Below are positions 18,077 through 26,347 of a DNA stretch of 37,283 bases, piece after piece. Source of the DNA: Negativicutes bacterium. Lineage in GTDB: Bacteria > Bacillota > Negativicutes > Veillonellales > Veillonellaceae. Under the pieces are notes generated by a model. The model was not told the origin of the DNA. It did no database searches and was given only the letters and a program-made list of their open reading frames with translations. The stretch covers positions 1 to 37,283 of the forward strand of contig SAAC01000013.1 in the NCBI GenBank assembly GCA_009929605.1, read 5' to 3'. The first letter of the stretch is position 1, and every line of letters begins with the position of its first letter. A program made the position numbers and the translations under genes.

Positions 18077-18858
18077 GAAATATTCGATTAATCGTGGCCT
18101 ATGATGGTACCGATTTAGTAGGATATCAACGTCAGCCCGAGGAGAGGGGCACAACGGTGCAAGGCGCTCTTGAAGCAGCGCTTACAAAAATCTGTAATGA
18201 ACCTATTACGATTTACGGCGCCTCTCGTACAGATTCTGGGGTGCATGCGAAATTCCAAGTTGTTACTTTTTTCACAGAAGGTAATATTCCTGTAGAAAAT
18301 ATTCCCCGTGCTATGATTGCTCATATGCCAAGATCTATTGTGGTCACAAAGGCGGAGGAAATTCCTATGGACTGGAAGCCTCGCTGGAAAATTCATGGTA
18401 AGGAATATACGTATACCATTCATAACGAAGAAATCGATGATCCATTGACACAGCGCTTTCATTATCATGTGAAGAAACCGTTAGATATTGGGGCGATGAA
18501 ACGGGGTGCCCATGAATTGTTGGGTACTCATGATTTTACTACATTGCAGGGGTCGAATTCGACGCCTGCCAATCCGGTGAAAACGATTTATGCCATCGGC
18601 ATTGTGAAAGTTGGCCCTAAGGTCATTATTTCCGTTATCGGTGATGGATTTTTGTACCATATGGTGCGTAATATTGCGGGCCTATTGGTAGATGTAGGAT
18701 TGCATCGACGTGAACCAAGTGCTATTCCAGGTTATTTGGAGGCCAAGGCTCGAAAGCTCATCGGTAAAACCGCACCACCTCAAGGATTGTGTCTGGAGGA
18801 AATCTTCTTTACACAAGAGCGGATGCAGGAGCAGGTGGAGTACTTTAGTAATCTGTAA
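18073..18858 (+). CDS. truA: tRNA pseudouridine(38-40) synthase
   Basis: TruA isomerises uridines 38-40 in the anticodon arm of many tRNAs. The ATG at 18073 overlaps the ecfT stop (ATGA) and gives a 261-aa protein. It starts MRNIRLIVAYDGTDLVGYQRQP and has the catalytic aspartate in ASRTDSGVHAKFQVVTF (about residues 49-65). The C-terminal FLYHMVRNIAGLLVDVG is intact. The order ecf genes-truA is the one seen in Bacillus, where rplM-rpsI follow; here they are about 17 kb further on. Confidence 0.97.
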   Translation: MRNIRLIVAYDGTDLVGYQRQPEERGTTVQGALEAALTKICNEPITIYGASRTDSGVHAKFQVVTFFTEGNIPVENIPRAMIAHMPRSIVVTKAEEIPMDWKPRWKIHGKEYTYTIHNEEIDDPLTQRFHYHVKKPLDIGAMKRGAHELLGTHDFTTLQGSNSTPANPVKTIYAIGIVKVGPKVIISVIGDGFLYHMVRNIAGLLVDVGLHRREPSAIPGYLEAKARKLIGKTAPPQGLCLEEIFFTQERMQEQVEYFSNL

Positions 18859-18939
18859 TGTAAAAAAACTGATGCAACAGTATCTGATTAGATATTATAG
18901 GTTTATAGGACAAAAATATATTGTTATCTATACCATAAT

Positions 18940-18976
18940 AATCGGTAGAACCAGTGAGGATTCTACCGATTTTTTT
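18940..18976 (+). terminator. Intrinsic terminator after truA
   Basis: AATCGGTAGAA (18940-18950) pairs with TTCTACCGATT (18961-18971) around a 10-base loop and runs into seven Ts. It ends the ecf-truA transcript 80 bases after the truA stop. Confidence 0.9.
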
Positions 18977-19077
18977 ATACTATAGAAAATATTTTTACTA
19001 TGATTAAAATGCATGAATCATATATTTAAAGGGCAAAATACATATAACATATTGTTATATGCATTATATAGAAAAAC

Positions 19078-19114
19078 GTCATTGTAAACTTATTCTTATA
19101 AGTGTTACAATGAC
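19078..19114 (+). promoter_or_regulatory. Palindrome and probable promoter before the oxidoreductase operon
   Basis: GTCATTGTAA (19078-19087) pairs with TTACAATGAC (19105-19114), and ACTTAT (19088-19093) with ATAAGT (19098-19103). This makes a near-perfect 16-bp dyad with a 4-base centre. The two arms contain TTGTAA and TACAAT separated by 18 bp, a plausible -35/-10 pair, so the dyad could be an operator covering the promoter. The rest of the 18977-19203 spacer is AT-rich, with nothing else recognised. Confidence 0.5.
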
Positions 19115-19203
19115 AACGAAGACAAGTCTAAACGACTCATGTAAGTATATTATAGATTTACAACTTGTCAGCATTCTTTTTTATCCTAAGGAGGGTGAAT
19201 CTC

Positions 19204-20955
19204 TTGCAACAACGTAAAGATTTTATCTGGAAAATGGGTGGACAACAAGGTGAAGGTATCGAGAGCTGCGGCGAAATCATGGCTACGATCCTTGCTAAAG
19301 AAGGCTATTCTTTATATAGCCAACGTTTATTCGCATCCCGTATCAAAGGTGGTCACACTACTTTTGCATTGCGTATTGCGCTTAAACAAATCATGTCCAT
19401 TGGTGAAAGCATCGACTTCTTGGTAGCATTGGACCAAGAAACTGTTGACATGCATGGCGGTGAAGTTCGTGATGGCGGTTACATTATCTGTGACAGCAAA
19501 GTAAATCCAGACTTCTCCAAATACGAAGGTGGCAAAGTACATTGCCTATCTCTTCCTATTTCCGAAACTGCTATGAAACAAGGCTCCTTGATGATGCGTA
19601 ATATCGTATCTTTGGGTATGTCTGTAGCATTACTTGGCTTTGATAAAGCTCCATTCTATGCGGCTATCTCTGCTAAATTCGCTAAAAAATCTCAAGACGT
19701 AGTAGATAAAAATATTGCAGCCTTCGAAGAAGGTCATGCACTTGTTATGGCTGGTAAAGGCGATGTAGAAATTGATACATTACCAGCTCCTGAAAAAGTT
19801 GACCAAATGTTCTTACTTGGTAACGAAGCATGTGCATTAGGTGCGATTGCAGCAGGTTCTCGTTTCATGGCATCTTATCCTATTACTCCAGCATCTGAAG
19901 TAATGGAATACATGATTAAGAACATGGACAAATTAGGTGCTACTATTGTACAAACAGAAGACGAAATTGCAGCTTGTATGACTGCTATGGGTGGTGTTTA
20001 TGCAGGTGTACGTGGTTTCACTTGTACATCTGGCCCTGGTCTTAGCTTGATGGCTGAATCCTTGTCCATGGCATCTATGGCTGAATTGCCAATGGTGGTT
20101 ATCGACGTACAACGTTCTGGCCCATCCACTGGTATGGCTACAAAAGTTGAACAATCTGATATTGACGCAGCTGTTTACAATGCTCATGGCGATTATTCCG
20201 GTATCGTAATTTCTCCAACAAGCATCGAAGAATGCTTCTACGAAATTCAAAAAGCTTTCAACCTAGCTGAAATGTACCAATGCCCAGTTATTTTCATGCC
20301 TGATTTACAACAAGGTTTGAACAAACAATCTGTTCCTTCCTTTGACATGAATCGCGTGCCAATTAACCGCGGTAAAATGATGAAACAAGAAGATCTTCCT
20401 GAATTGGAAAGACCAAACTACTTCAAACGTTTTGAAATCACTGAAGATGGTATTTCCCCTCGTACAATTCCTGGTATGAAAAATGGTCTATTCTTGTCTA
20501 CAGGCCTTGAACATAATGAAGAAGGTAAACCAGCTGAAGCACCTTCCATGCACGTTGCGCAAACTGACAAACGTTTCCGCAAATTGGAAACTGTAGCTGA
20601 CAACTATGAACCATTCTTGAATAATGCAAAATACGATGAAGCTGACGTATTGGTAATCGGCATGGCATCTAGCCGTGGCGCTATCGAAGAAGCAGTTGCT
20701 GAGTTTGATGCTGAAGGCGTTAAAGTTAACCACTTGCAATTACGTTTGATTAAACCTTTCCCTGCAAAACAATTACAACCATTCATGGATGCAGCGAAAA
20801 AAGTTGTTATCGTAGAACATAATGCAACTGGTCAATTGACTAACTTGTTCAAAATCAACATGCACAAAAAATCCAAAATTTCTAGCTGCTTGAAATACGA
20901 CGGTAATCCATTCACAAAAAGTTATGTGAAAAATGCAATCAAGGAGGTACTATAA
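19204..20955 (+). CDS. korA: 2-oxoacid:ferredoxin oxidoreductase, fused gamma/alpha subunit
   Basis: The enzyme oxidatively decarboxylates a 2-oxoacid to the acyl-CoA, reducing ferredoxin. I choose TTG 19204 as start, 8 bases after AAGGAGGGTGAATC; an earlier in-frame TTG at 19165 lies before this site. The 583-aa protein has an N-terminal gamma domain (GGQQGEGIESCGEI, about 12-25, then ASRIKGGHTTFALRI). It continues with the alpha pyrimidine-binding domain (YPITPASEVMEYM, QTEDEIAACMTAMGGVYAG, TCTSGPGLSLMAE). No ferredoxin [4Fe-4S] domain is fused. The layout resembles 2-oxoglutarate enzymes (KorA), but substrate cannot be fixed from sequence. Confidence 0.9.
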   Translation: MQQRKDFIWKMGGQQGEGIESCGEIMATILAKEGYSLYSQRLFASRIKGGHTTFALRIALKQIMSIGESIDFLVALDQETVDMHGGEVRDGGYIICDSKVNPDFSKYEGGKVHCLSLPISETAMKQGSLMMRNIVSLGMSVALLGFDKAPFYAAISAKFAKKSQDVVDKNIAAFEEGHALVMAGKGDVEIDTLPAPEKVDQMFLLGNEACALGAIAAGSRFMASYPITPASEVMEYMIKNMDKLGATIVQTEDEIAACMTAMGGVYAGVRGFTCTSGPGLSLMAESLSMASMAELPMVVIDVQRSGPSTGMATKVEQSDIDAAVYNAHGDYSGIVISPTSIEECFYEIQKAFNLAEMYQCPVIFMPDLQQGLNKQSVPSFDMNRVPINRGKMMKQEDLPELERPNYFKRFEITEDGISPRTIPGMKNGLFLSTGLEHNEEGKPAEAPSMHVAQTDKRFRKLETVADNYEPFLNNAKYDEADVLVIGMASSRGAIEEAVAEFDAEGVKVNHLQLRLIKPFPAKQLQPFMDAAKKVVIVEHNATGQLTNLFKINMHKKSKISSCLKYDGNPFTKSYVKNAIKEVL

Positions 20956-20956
20956 G

Positions 20957-21829
20957 ATGACAACAGCGAATGATTACAGAAATGATATTCGACCTAACTG
21001 GTGTCCAGGCTGCGGCCATTATGGTGTCCAAGCTGCTATCACCGATGCAGTGGTTGCTAAAAATATCAAACCTGAAGATTTAGCCGTAATTTCCGGTATT
21101 GGTTGTTCTAGCCGTATTGGTGGTTACTTCTATGCTTATGGTGCACATACAACTCATGGTCGTGCACTTCCTTACGCACAAGGCGTAAAATTAGCGAACC
21201 AAGATCTAAATGTTATCGCATGTTCTGGTGACGGCGATGCGTACGCTATTGGTATGGGGCATACTATTCATGCCTTCAAACGTAACGTAAACATGGTATA
21301 TATCGTAATGGATAACCATGTATATGGTTTGACTAAAGGCCAAACATCTCCTCGTTCCGACGTAGGTTTCGTAACAAAAACGTCTCCACATGGTTCTTTC
21401 GAAACTCCATTGCCCATCTGTGAAACTGCTATCGCAGCAGGTGCTACATTCGTAGCTCAATCCTACATGACAAATCGTAAAGAATTAGTTGATCTTATCG
21501 GTCAAGCTATGGACCACGATGGTTTTGCTTTCATCAATGTATTCAGCCCATGCGTAACATACAATAAACGCAATGGTTATGACTACTTCAAAGATGCTTT
21601 GCAAGCATTGCCAGAAGGTTTCGATCATCATGATCGTGCCGCTGCTTTGAAAGTATTAGGCGAAACTGACGGCTTGGTAACAGGTTTGTTATATCAAGAC
21701 ACTACTCGTTTGTCCTTCGAAAAAGCAATGGCGAACGCTAACGGCGGTCCACATCCTCGTGCATTAGTACACGACGTGGTTAAACCAGATGCAGAGTTGT
21801 TCAATAAACTTTGCAACGAATTCAAATAA
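20957..21829 (+). CDS. korB: 2-oxoacid:ferredoxin oxidoreductase, beta subunit (TPP-binding)
   Basis: This is the partner of the preceding gene; it binds thiamine diphosphate and the catalytic [4Fe-4S] cluster. ATG 20957 lies one base after the korA stop behind AAGGAGGTACTATAAG. The 290-aa protein has PNWCPGCGHYGVQ near the N-terminus (cluster cysteines). The TPP motif runs from GDGDAYAIGMGH to the asparagine of VMDNHVYGLT, and a further cysteine lies in FSPCVTYN. Codon use in both genes is as biased as in the ribosomal genes, suggesting high expression. Confidence 0.92.
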   Translation: MTTANDYRNDIRPNWCPGCGHYGVQAAITDAVVAKNIKPEDLAVISGIGCSSRIGGYFYAYGAHTTHGRALPYAQGVKLANQDLNVIACSGDGDAYAIGMGHTIHAFKRNVNMVYIVMDNHVYGLTKGQTSPRSDVGFVTKTSPHGSFETPLPICETAIAAGATFVAQSYMTNRKELVDLIGQAMDHDGFAFINVFSPCVTYNKRNGYDYFKDALQALPEGFDHHDRAAALKVLGETDGLVTGLLYQDTTRLSFEKAMANANGGPHPRALVHDVVKPDAELFNKLCNEFK

Positions 21830-21878
21830 TAATTGAATATCTAACATAACGAATCCTTAAGCAGACAAGTTATATAAT

Positions 21879-21914
21879 AAAAAGCTCAGTGCACCGTTCG
21901 CGCTGAGCTTTTTT
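21879..21914. terminator. Bidirectional terminator between korB and lysR
   Basis: AAAAAGCTCAGTGC (21879-21892) pairs with GCGCTGAGCTTTTT (21900-21913) around a 7-base loop. Runs of A on one side and T on the other let it serve korB (plus) and the convergent lysR gene (minus). Confidence 0.9.
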
Positions 21915-21923
21915 ATATCAGGA

Positions 21924-22871
21924 TTATTTCATTTTTAATTCTGCAATTTCTTGGTAGCGCTTTTTCAACAGTTCCATAAATAATTTTTCAAAGGCAGGAT
22001 GATACTGATTTGCACGACAAATTAGATTGACAGTTTGTACGAGTACCTTTCCTTTATAAAGTACAGGGAAGATGTACATATCTGGTGGTAGTCGATCAAT
22101 AATATTAGCAAGACCTAGGTGGGGAACAAAACAGGCAGCATCGCCTTTTAATCCAATAGCGGTGGATATTTGGGTGAGAATACTGGTGCTGTATACTTTT
22201 GGCATTACGCTAGCATCCTTAAATACTTGGTCGATCATTTTACCCAAACGATTTTCTAAAATACAAAATGGTATGTCTGCAAAATCTTTTAAATCAGTGC
22301 CATTAGCAGATTTTTTAATTATCATTTCATACGTATCAGGTAAATGTTTTTCTAATAATTTTTTAGATACGCAGAGATATAATGGATCCTCTATTAATGG
22401 TACATCGATTAACTCTGGGTGAGGTTCATGACCTGTAACTACGGCAAAATCAACTTCATAATTCAATACTTTATTTTCTAGCTCTTTTGAAAGTACATCT
22501 GAAATTCGAATTTCTACATGAGGGAATTGTTGTGTAAACTCAGATAATACATAAGGTAATATCGCGTTGATTCTAAGAGGGCTGCCACCGAATCGAATGG
22601 TTCCGGTAGCCTCGTTTTTTATTTCTGAAAGTATATTAGTTAAGTTGATGCTTTCACGATTAATCATATTAGCAAATTCTAATACTTGTTCACCAGCATA
22701 GGTCAACTGTAGACGAGGTTTTCGTTCAAATAGTTTTACCCCATAATAGTTTTCTAGTCGTTGAATATGGTTACTCAGATTTTGTTGTGAAATAAATAAG
22801 CATTCTGCTGTTTGTGTCATATGAAGCGTTTTTGCAAGTTCGCTGAAATAATATAAACTTTGTAGATTCAT
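21924..22871 (-). CDS. LysR-family transcriptional regulator
   Basis: This is a 315-aa regulator with an N-terminal winged helix-turn-helix (MNLQSLYYFSELAKTLHMTQ, then ECLFISQQNLSNHIQRLE) and a periplasmic-binding-like effector domain. ATG 22871 is preferred over GTG 22883 because it matches the family start; both have only weak ribosome binding sites. It is transcribed away from the rraA-like/gltS scar at 23012, and such divergent genes are usually the targets. The likely target has been partly deleted, so the regulator may be orphaned. The effector is unknown. Confidence 0.9.
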   Translation of the reverse strand: MNLQSLYYFSELAKTLHMTQTAECLFISQQNLSNHIQRLENYYGVKLFERKPRLQLTYAGEQVLEFANMINRESINLTNILSEIKNEATGTIRFGGSPLRINAILPYVLSEFTQQFPHVEIRISDVLSKELENKVLNYEVDFAVVTGHEPHPELIDVPLIEDPLYLCVSKKLLEKHLPDTYEMIIKKSANGTDLKDFADIPFCILENRLGKMIDQVFKDASVMPKVYSTSILTQISTAIGLKGDAACFVPHLGLANIIDRLPPDMYIFPVLYKGKVLVQTVNLICRANQYHPAFEKLFMELLKKRYQEIAELKMK

Positions 22872-22918
22872 AATTTTTCTCACAAAAATATTTTGTTAAA
22901 AATTAAATAAAAACGACG

Positions 22919-22947
22919 TTGTTTTGTTATTATAGGGATATTATAAT
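22919..22947 (+). promoter_or_regulatory. Promoter of the rraA-gltS remnant
   Basis: TTGTTT (22919-22924) and TATAAT (22942-22947) stand 17 bp apart and point rightward from the lysR-rraA divergent region. The segment TTATTATAGGGATATTATAA overlapping the -10 is partly symmetrical and could be a LysR contact site. The promoter now drives a broken gene. Confidence 0.6.
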
Positions 22948-23011
22948 TCAATCATAAGTAAAACGCAAATGTGACATTCTTAAAAATCATAAACATTAAG
23001 GAGATGTAATT

Positions 23012-23119
23012 ATGTCAGTAGGAAATCGAGTGTATTTAAAACGTAATTTACCAGATCCCAAATTAGTTGAGGCTTTCAGCAAAATCCCAGCCTCTAATAT
23101 TGCAGATACAATGGCTTAG
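23012..23119 (+). pseudogene. 5' fragment of an RraA-like gene
   Basis: A well-placed start (AAGGAGATGTAATT before ATG) opens a 35-codon frame, MSVGNRVYLKRNLPDPKLVE...IPASNIADTMA, that stops at TAG. The segment KLVEAFSKIPASNIADTM resembles the N-terminus of RraA-family proteins (RNase E regulator homologues and HMG aldolases), which continue with MGR and about 180 more residues. Here the similarity breaks after ADTM and the DNA continues in another frame as gltS. I infer that a deletion removed the rest. The family call rests on a short stretch. Confidence 0.6.
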
Positions 23120-23657
23120 TGTACTTCATGGCGTTGTGGGTGGTGCCATTATGTGGAAATTTATCCAACTCATGAAATGGGAAAAATATGTAGATTTGAA
23201 AATGATTAGTTTAATAAGTGGTTTCTTACTTGAACTAGTAATTTTCTCTGCTATGGCAACAATTGACATCGAATTTATTTCTTCTTACGCAGTAGCGATT
23301 GCTATCTACTCTGTTGTATTAGTAGTATTAACTGTACCATTGATCCTATTCTGTGCTAGCCGTTTCTGTAAAGATGAATGGTTTGAAAAAGCAGTTATGG
23401 CTTTCGGTGCAGCTACTGGTAATACATCTACAGGCTTAGCCCTAGTTCGTGCAGTAGATCCAGATTCTCAATCCCATGCAGGTGATACTCATGGTGTATA
23501 CTCCACATTGATGTCTTGGAAAGATGCCTTTGTAGGTTTGACACCGTTGTGGTTGATGACTGGTATGTCTCTCACTGTAGGTGTTGGTGCAGCGATTATG
23601 CTAGTGGCCCTAGGTGTTGGTTTGACGGTGTTCCGTACAAAACGAAAAGTTGCATAA
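23113..23657 (+). pseudogene. gltS: 3' half of a sodium/glutamate symporter gene
   Basis: From about 23113 one frame encodes about 181 residues of a membrane protein. It starts abruptly at LSVLHGVVGGAIMWK and contains hydrophobic segments and the GltS-like motif GNTSTGLALVRAVDP followed by SWKDAFVGLTPLWLMTG. Complete GltS proteins have about 400 residues, so the first half is missing. There is no ribosome binding site, and the frame differs from that of the rraA-like fragment, so no fusion protein is made. Together they look like a deletion scar. Confidence 0.75.
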
Positions 23658-23703
23658 TGTGGTAGTAACTTGTAAAAGTTTCTATATAATAAAGTAGTCC
23701 TGG

Positions 23704-23735
23704 AAGGTCAGCTAGTTTGCTAGCTGGCCTTTCTG
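23704..23735 (+). terminator. Hairpin after the gltS remnant
   Basis: A 12-bp stem (AAGGTCAGCTAG 23704-23715 / CTAGCTGGCCTT 23720-23731, one G-U pair) with a TTTG loop has a weak pyrimidine tail (TCTGACG). It is probably the original gltS terminator. Confidence 0.65.
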
Positions 23736-23852
23736 ACGTATATATTAGCTGTTTAATACTATATAGTACCTTTTTGCTGAAGGTATGTATAAATAACTTA
23801 GGATAGCAAATTGGCATTACCCCCCTATAACCCTACATAAATACTCCTAATG

Positions 23853-23861
23853 TGCTATAAT
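23853..23861 (+). promoter_or_regulatory. Extended -10 promoter of the MATE gene
   Basis: TGCTATAAT, identical to the element before rpoA, lies 31 bases before the ATG at 23893. No -35 match is seen at 17 bp, as expected for this promoter class. Confidence 0.6.
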
Positions 23862-23892
23862 TAAACCATTGTAGTAAAACTAAGGAGCCTCT

Positions 23893-25236
23893 ATGCATCA
23901 ACATGAAAAGGGCATTAGCTTGTCCATTTGGACCCTTAGTTGGCCCATATTTATCGAGGTATTTTTACAAATGCTGGTCGGTAATATTGATCAGCTCATG
24001 ATGAGTCATTATTCATCTGAGTCTGTGGCCGCTGTGGCTAATGCCAATCAAATTTTAAATATATTTATTATGCTTATCATCGTGATGAGTACGGCAACGA
24101 CCATATTGATAGCTCAATATTTAGGCGCTCGTAATCAATCAAAATTATCCGAGGTGTGCTCCGTCGCACTGGCGTTCAGCTTTGTGTTCAGTTCGGTGGC
24201 CTCCGTATTTTATATCACTTGTGATCAATGGATATTCACTTGGCTTGGTGTACCGCCGGAAATCATGCACGATACGACGCTCTATACGTCCATCGTGGCC
24301 GCTGGATTGCCCATACAGGCATTGTATTACACATTTGTGGCCGTTTTCCGTGGACATTCGTTGACGCGTGTCACCATGTATGTGGCGTTAGTGATGAACA
24401 TCATTCATATCGCGACGAACTATGTATTCATCTTCGGTGCCGGCCCAATCCCGAGCCTTGGCGTATTTGGTGTATCCATATCCACTTGGCTCAGCAAACT
24501 GGTGGGCCTAGGCATCATTATTTACTTGTTTAGAACATTGTTGACGGTGAAAGCAAATACTTCCTATCTACGTCCGTTCCCAAAATCTACATTGAAACAA
24601 ATCTTGAATATCAGTGTACCATCGGGCGGGGAAACGCTATCATATCAGCTTTCACAGACGACGATTATGAAGATGGTCAATATATTGGGCCTTGCCGTTA
24701 TCAACACGAAGGTCTATGTGTATATCATTGCCATGTTGTGCTATGTATATACGATTGCGCTTAGCAATGCATCGCAAGTTATCGTAGGATTCCTCATGGG
24801 CGCCAAACGCCAAGAGGAGGTCACCAAGCGCGTGTGGGAATCTATGGTGCTGGCTATCTGCATCAACGTGGGGCTAGCCATATTTTTCTACATATTCAGC
24901 ACGCCAGTGCTATCCATATTTACAACGGATTCAGAAGTGCTAGACCTAGCACATAAGGTGTTATTTGTGGAAATATTCCTCGAATTAGGCCGAGCCGTAA
25001 ACATCGTTATGGTTGGCTGTTTGCAGGCTGCTGGCGATATACGCACACCAATGCTAGTTGGCATCTTTGGAATGTGGCTCTGCGCAGTTCCGTTTTCCTA
25101 CCTATTGGGCATCCATTGGGGGTGGGGGTTAATAGGTATTTGGATTGCCATGGCGACAGATGAAATTTTACGAGGATTATTATTTATTTATCGTTGGCAA
25201 AGTGGTAAATGGAAAAATAAACGACTTATTGAGTAA
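23893..25236 (+). CDS. MATE-family multidrug/cation exporter
   Basis: This 447-aa membrane protein begins MHQHEKGISLSIWTLSWPIFIEVFLQMLVGNIDQLMM, typical of MATE proteins (Na+- or H+-driven export of drugs or metabolites). About twelve hydrophobic segments are arranged as two similar halves; the second half begins near PSGGETLSYQLSQTTIMKM (about residue 236). The ATG follows TAAGGAGCCTCT. The gene has its own promoter and lies 28 bases before tyrA without a terminator, so read-through into tyrA is likely. The substrate is unknown. Confidence 0.93.
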   Translation: MHQHEKGISLSIWTLSWPIFIEVFLQMLVGNIDQLMMSHYSSESVAAVANANQILNIFIMLIIVMSTATTILIAQYLGARNQSKLSEVCSVALAFSFVFSSVASVFYITCDQWIFTWLGVPPEIMHDTTLYTSIVAAGLPIQALYYTFVAVFRGHSLTRVTMYVALVMNIIHIATNYVFIFGAGPIPSLGVFGVSISTWLSKLVGLGIIIYLFRTLLTVKANTSYLRPFPKSTLKQILNISVPSGGETLSYQLSQTTIMKMVNILGLAVINTKVYVYIIAMLCYVYTIALSNASQVIVGFLMGAKRQEEVTKRVWESMVLAICINVGLAIFFYIFSTPVLSIFTTDSEVLDLAHKVLFVEIFLELGRAVNIVMVGCLQAAGDIRTPMLVGIFGMWLCAVPFSYLLGIHWGWGLIGIWIAMATDEILRGLLFIYRWQSGKWKNKRLIE

Positions 25237-25264
25237 TAAATTTTTATAGAGGAAAGAGAAGAAC

Positions 25265-26161
25265 ATGAGTAAAACTGTAGGCATCATAGGGTTAGGTTTA
25301 TTAGGCGGTTCGCTAGCGTTGGCATTAAAGGCCTACACAGACTATGAGGTAGTAGGGTATGCGAGGCGTCAAGAAATTTGTGATATGGCTTTAGCTGATA
25401 AAGCAGTCAGTAAAGCGTGGACAAATGTAGATGACGTGATTCGTGAATCTGACATCGTAGTATTTGCATTACCACCAGAAACGAATGCAAAATTTTTTGC
25501 TGAAAAGGCGCATTTATTTACATCAGGACAAATTGTAACCGATGTGTCTAGTGCGAAGGATGATTTTGTGGCATCTGTATATCAGCATATTCCAGACGGG
25601 GTTATTTTTGTATCTACCCATCCCATGGCGGGCTCTGAAAAGGGCGGCTATGAGGTGGTTACGAAGGATTTATTCCAAAAGATGGGATGGATTGTTCTCG
25701 ATGATCCTGAGGCATCATGCTATGATGCGGCAGCGGCTGATGAATTAGCCAATATGGGGCAATCCATTGGCTCTCGTATTGAACGAGTACAAATGAAAGA
25801 TCACGATGCATTTTTAGCCATGGTGAGTCATATGCCACATTTGATGGCCTCTATTATGACCGTAGTGGTTGGTGGCGATGAGTTAGGTGAGTTCCGCATG
25901 CGTTTATCTGCTGGCGGATTCCGTGATAGCACACGTACCGCAGGTGGTTTGCCAAGTATGTGGAAGGAGATTATTTTTGGAAATCGCAAAAATGTATTAC
26001 AGTCTCTTGAGTTGATGGAACAAGAGGTGAACCACGTTCGTCAACTATTAGCTCGTGATGATGATGGGGCAGCTATAGAGGAATATCTTGGCCGTGCTAA
26101 ACAGATACGCGAGCGCTTGCCATATTTGACTGGTCAGGTTAATGATGCTAATCTAGAATAG
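25265..26161 (+). CDS. tyrA: Prephenate dehydrogenase
   Basis: TyrA carries out the NAD-dependent oxidative decarboxylation of prephenate to 4-hydroxyphenylpyruvate in tyrosine synthesis. The N-terminal Rossmann motif GIIGLGLLGGSLALAL is at residues 6-21, the substrate loop STHPMAGSEKGGYE at about 118-131, and the helical dimerisation domain follows (SHMPHLMASIMT, GGFRDSTRTAGGLPSMW). The 298-aa protein has neither a chorismate mutase nor an ACT domain, so tyrosine inhibition through ACT is not expected. No other aromatic pathway gene is nearby. Confidence 0.94.
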   Translation: MSKTVGIIGLGLLGGSLALALKAYTDYEVVGYARRQEICDMALADKAVSKAWTNVDDVIRESDIVVFALPPETNAKFFAEKAHLFTSGQIVTDVSSAKDDFVASVYQHIPDGVIFVSTHPMAGSEKGGYEVVTKDLFQKMGWIVLDDPEASCYDAAAADELANMGQSIGSRIERVQMKDHDAFLAMVSHMPHLMASIMTVVVGGDELGEFRMRLSAGGFRDSTRTAGGLPSMWKEIIFGNRKNVLQSLELMEQEVNHVRQLLARDDDGAAIEEYLGRAKQIRERLPYLTGQVNDANLE

Positions 26162-26217
26162 AATATCGATGTCTGACTTTATTAGATTTATAACTGCCGA
26201 AAATTCATAATTGAAAG

Positions 26218-26250
26218 ACTGGGCCCGATGCTGTTACGCTAGGGCCCAGT
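26218..26250 (+). terminator. Hairpin after tyrA
   Basis: ACTGGGCCC (26218-26226) pairs with GGGCCCAGT (26242-26250). The stem is strong, but the tail (AGTATATATT) is not a true T-run, so termination may be Rho-assisted or partial. Confidence 0.6.
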
Positions 26251-26286
26251 AGTATATATTAGGTTGATAGATTAGTTGAACGATTC

Positions 26287-26308
26287 GGTGAGAGACGAGA
26301 CTTTCACC
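26287..26308 (+). promoter_or_regulatory. Hairpin in the arsA leader
   Basis: GGTGAGAG (26287-26294) pairs with CTTTCACC (26301-26308), one G-U pair, around a hexaloop ACGAGA, 40 bases before the arsA start. I found no cobalamin riboswitch here, although the downstream genes are for cobamide synthesis. The role is unknown. Confidence 0.35.
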
Positions 26309-26347
26309 ATTATTCTTGTCGTTAATTCGATACATTAAGGAGGTCAC

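Noticed and set aside
23067..23657. An intact 196-aa gene starting at TTG 23067
   Set aside because: The start lies inside the RraA-like frame without a ribosome binding site, and the first 15 codons have no GltS similarity. The frame is better read as a truncated gltS.
26251..26347. Cobalamin riboswitch upstream of arsA
   Set aside because: I looked for the conserved B12-box pattern (GCCACTG-like) and did not find it; only a simple 8-bp hairpin is present.
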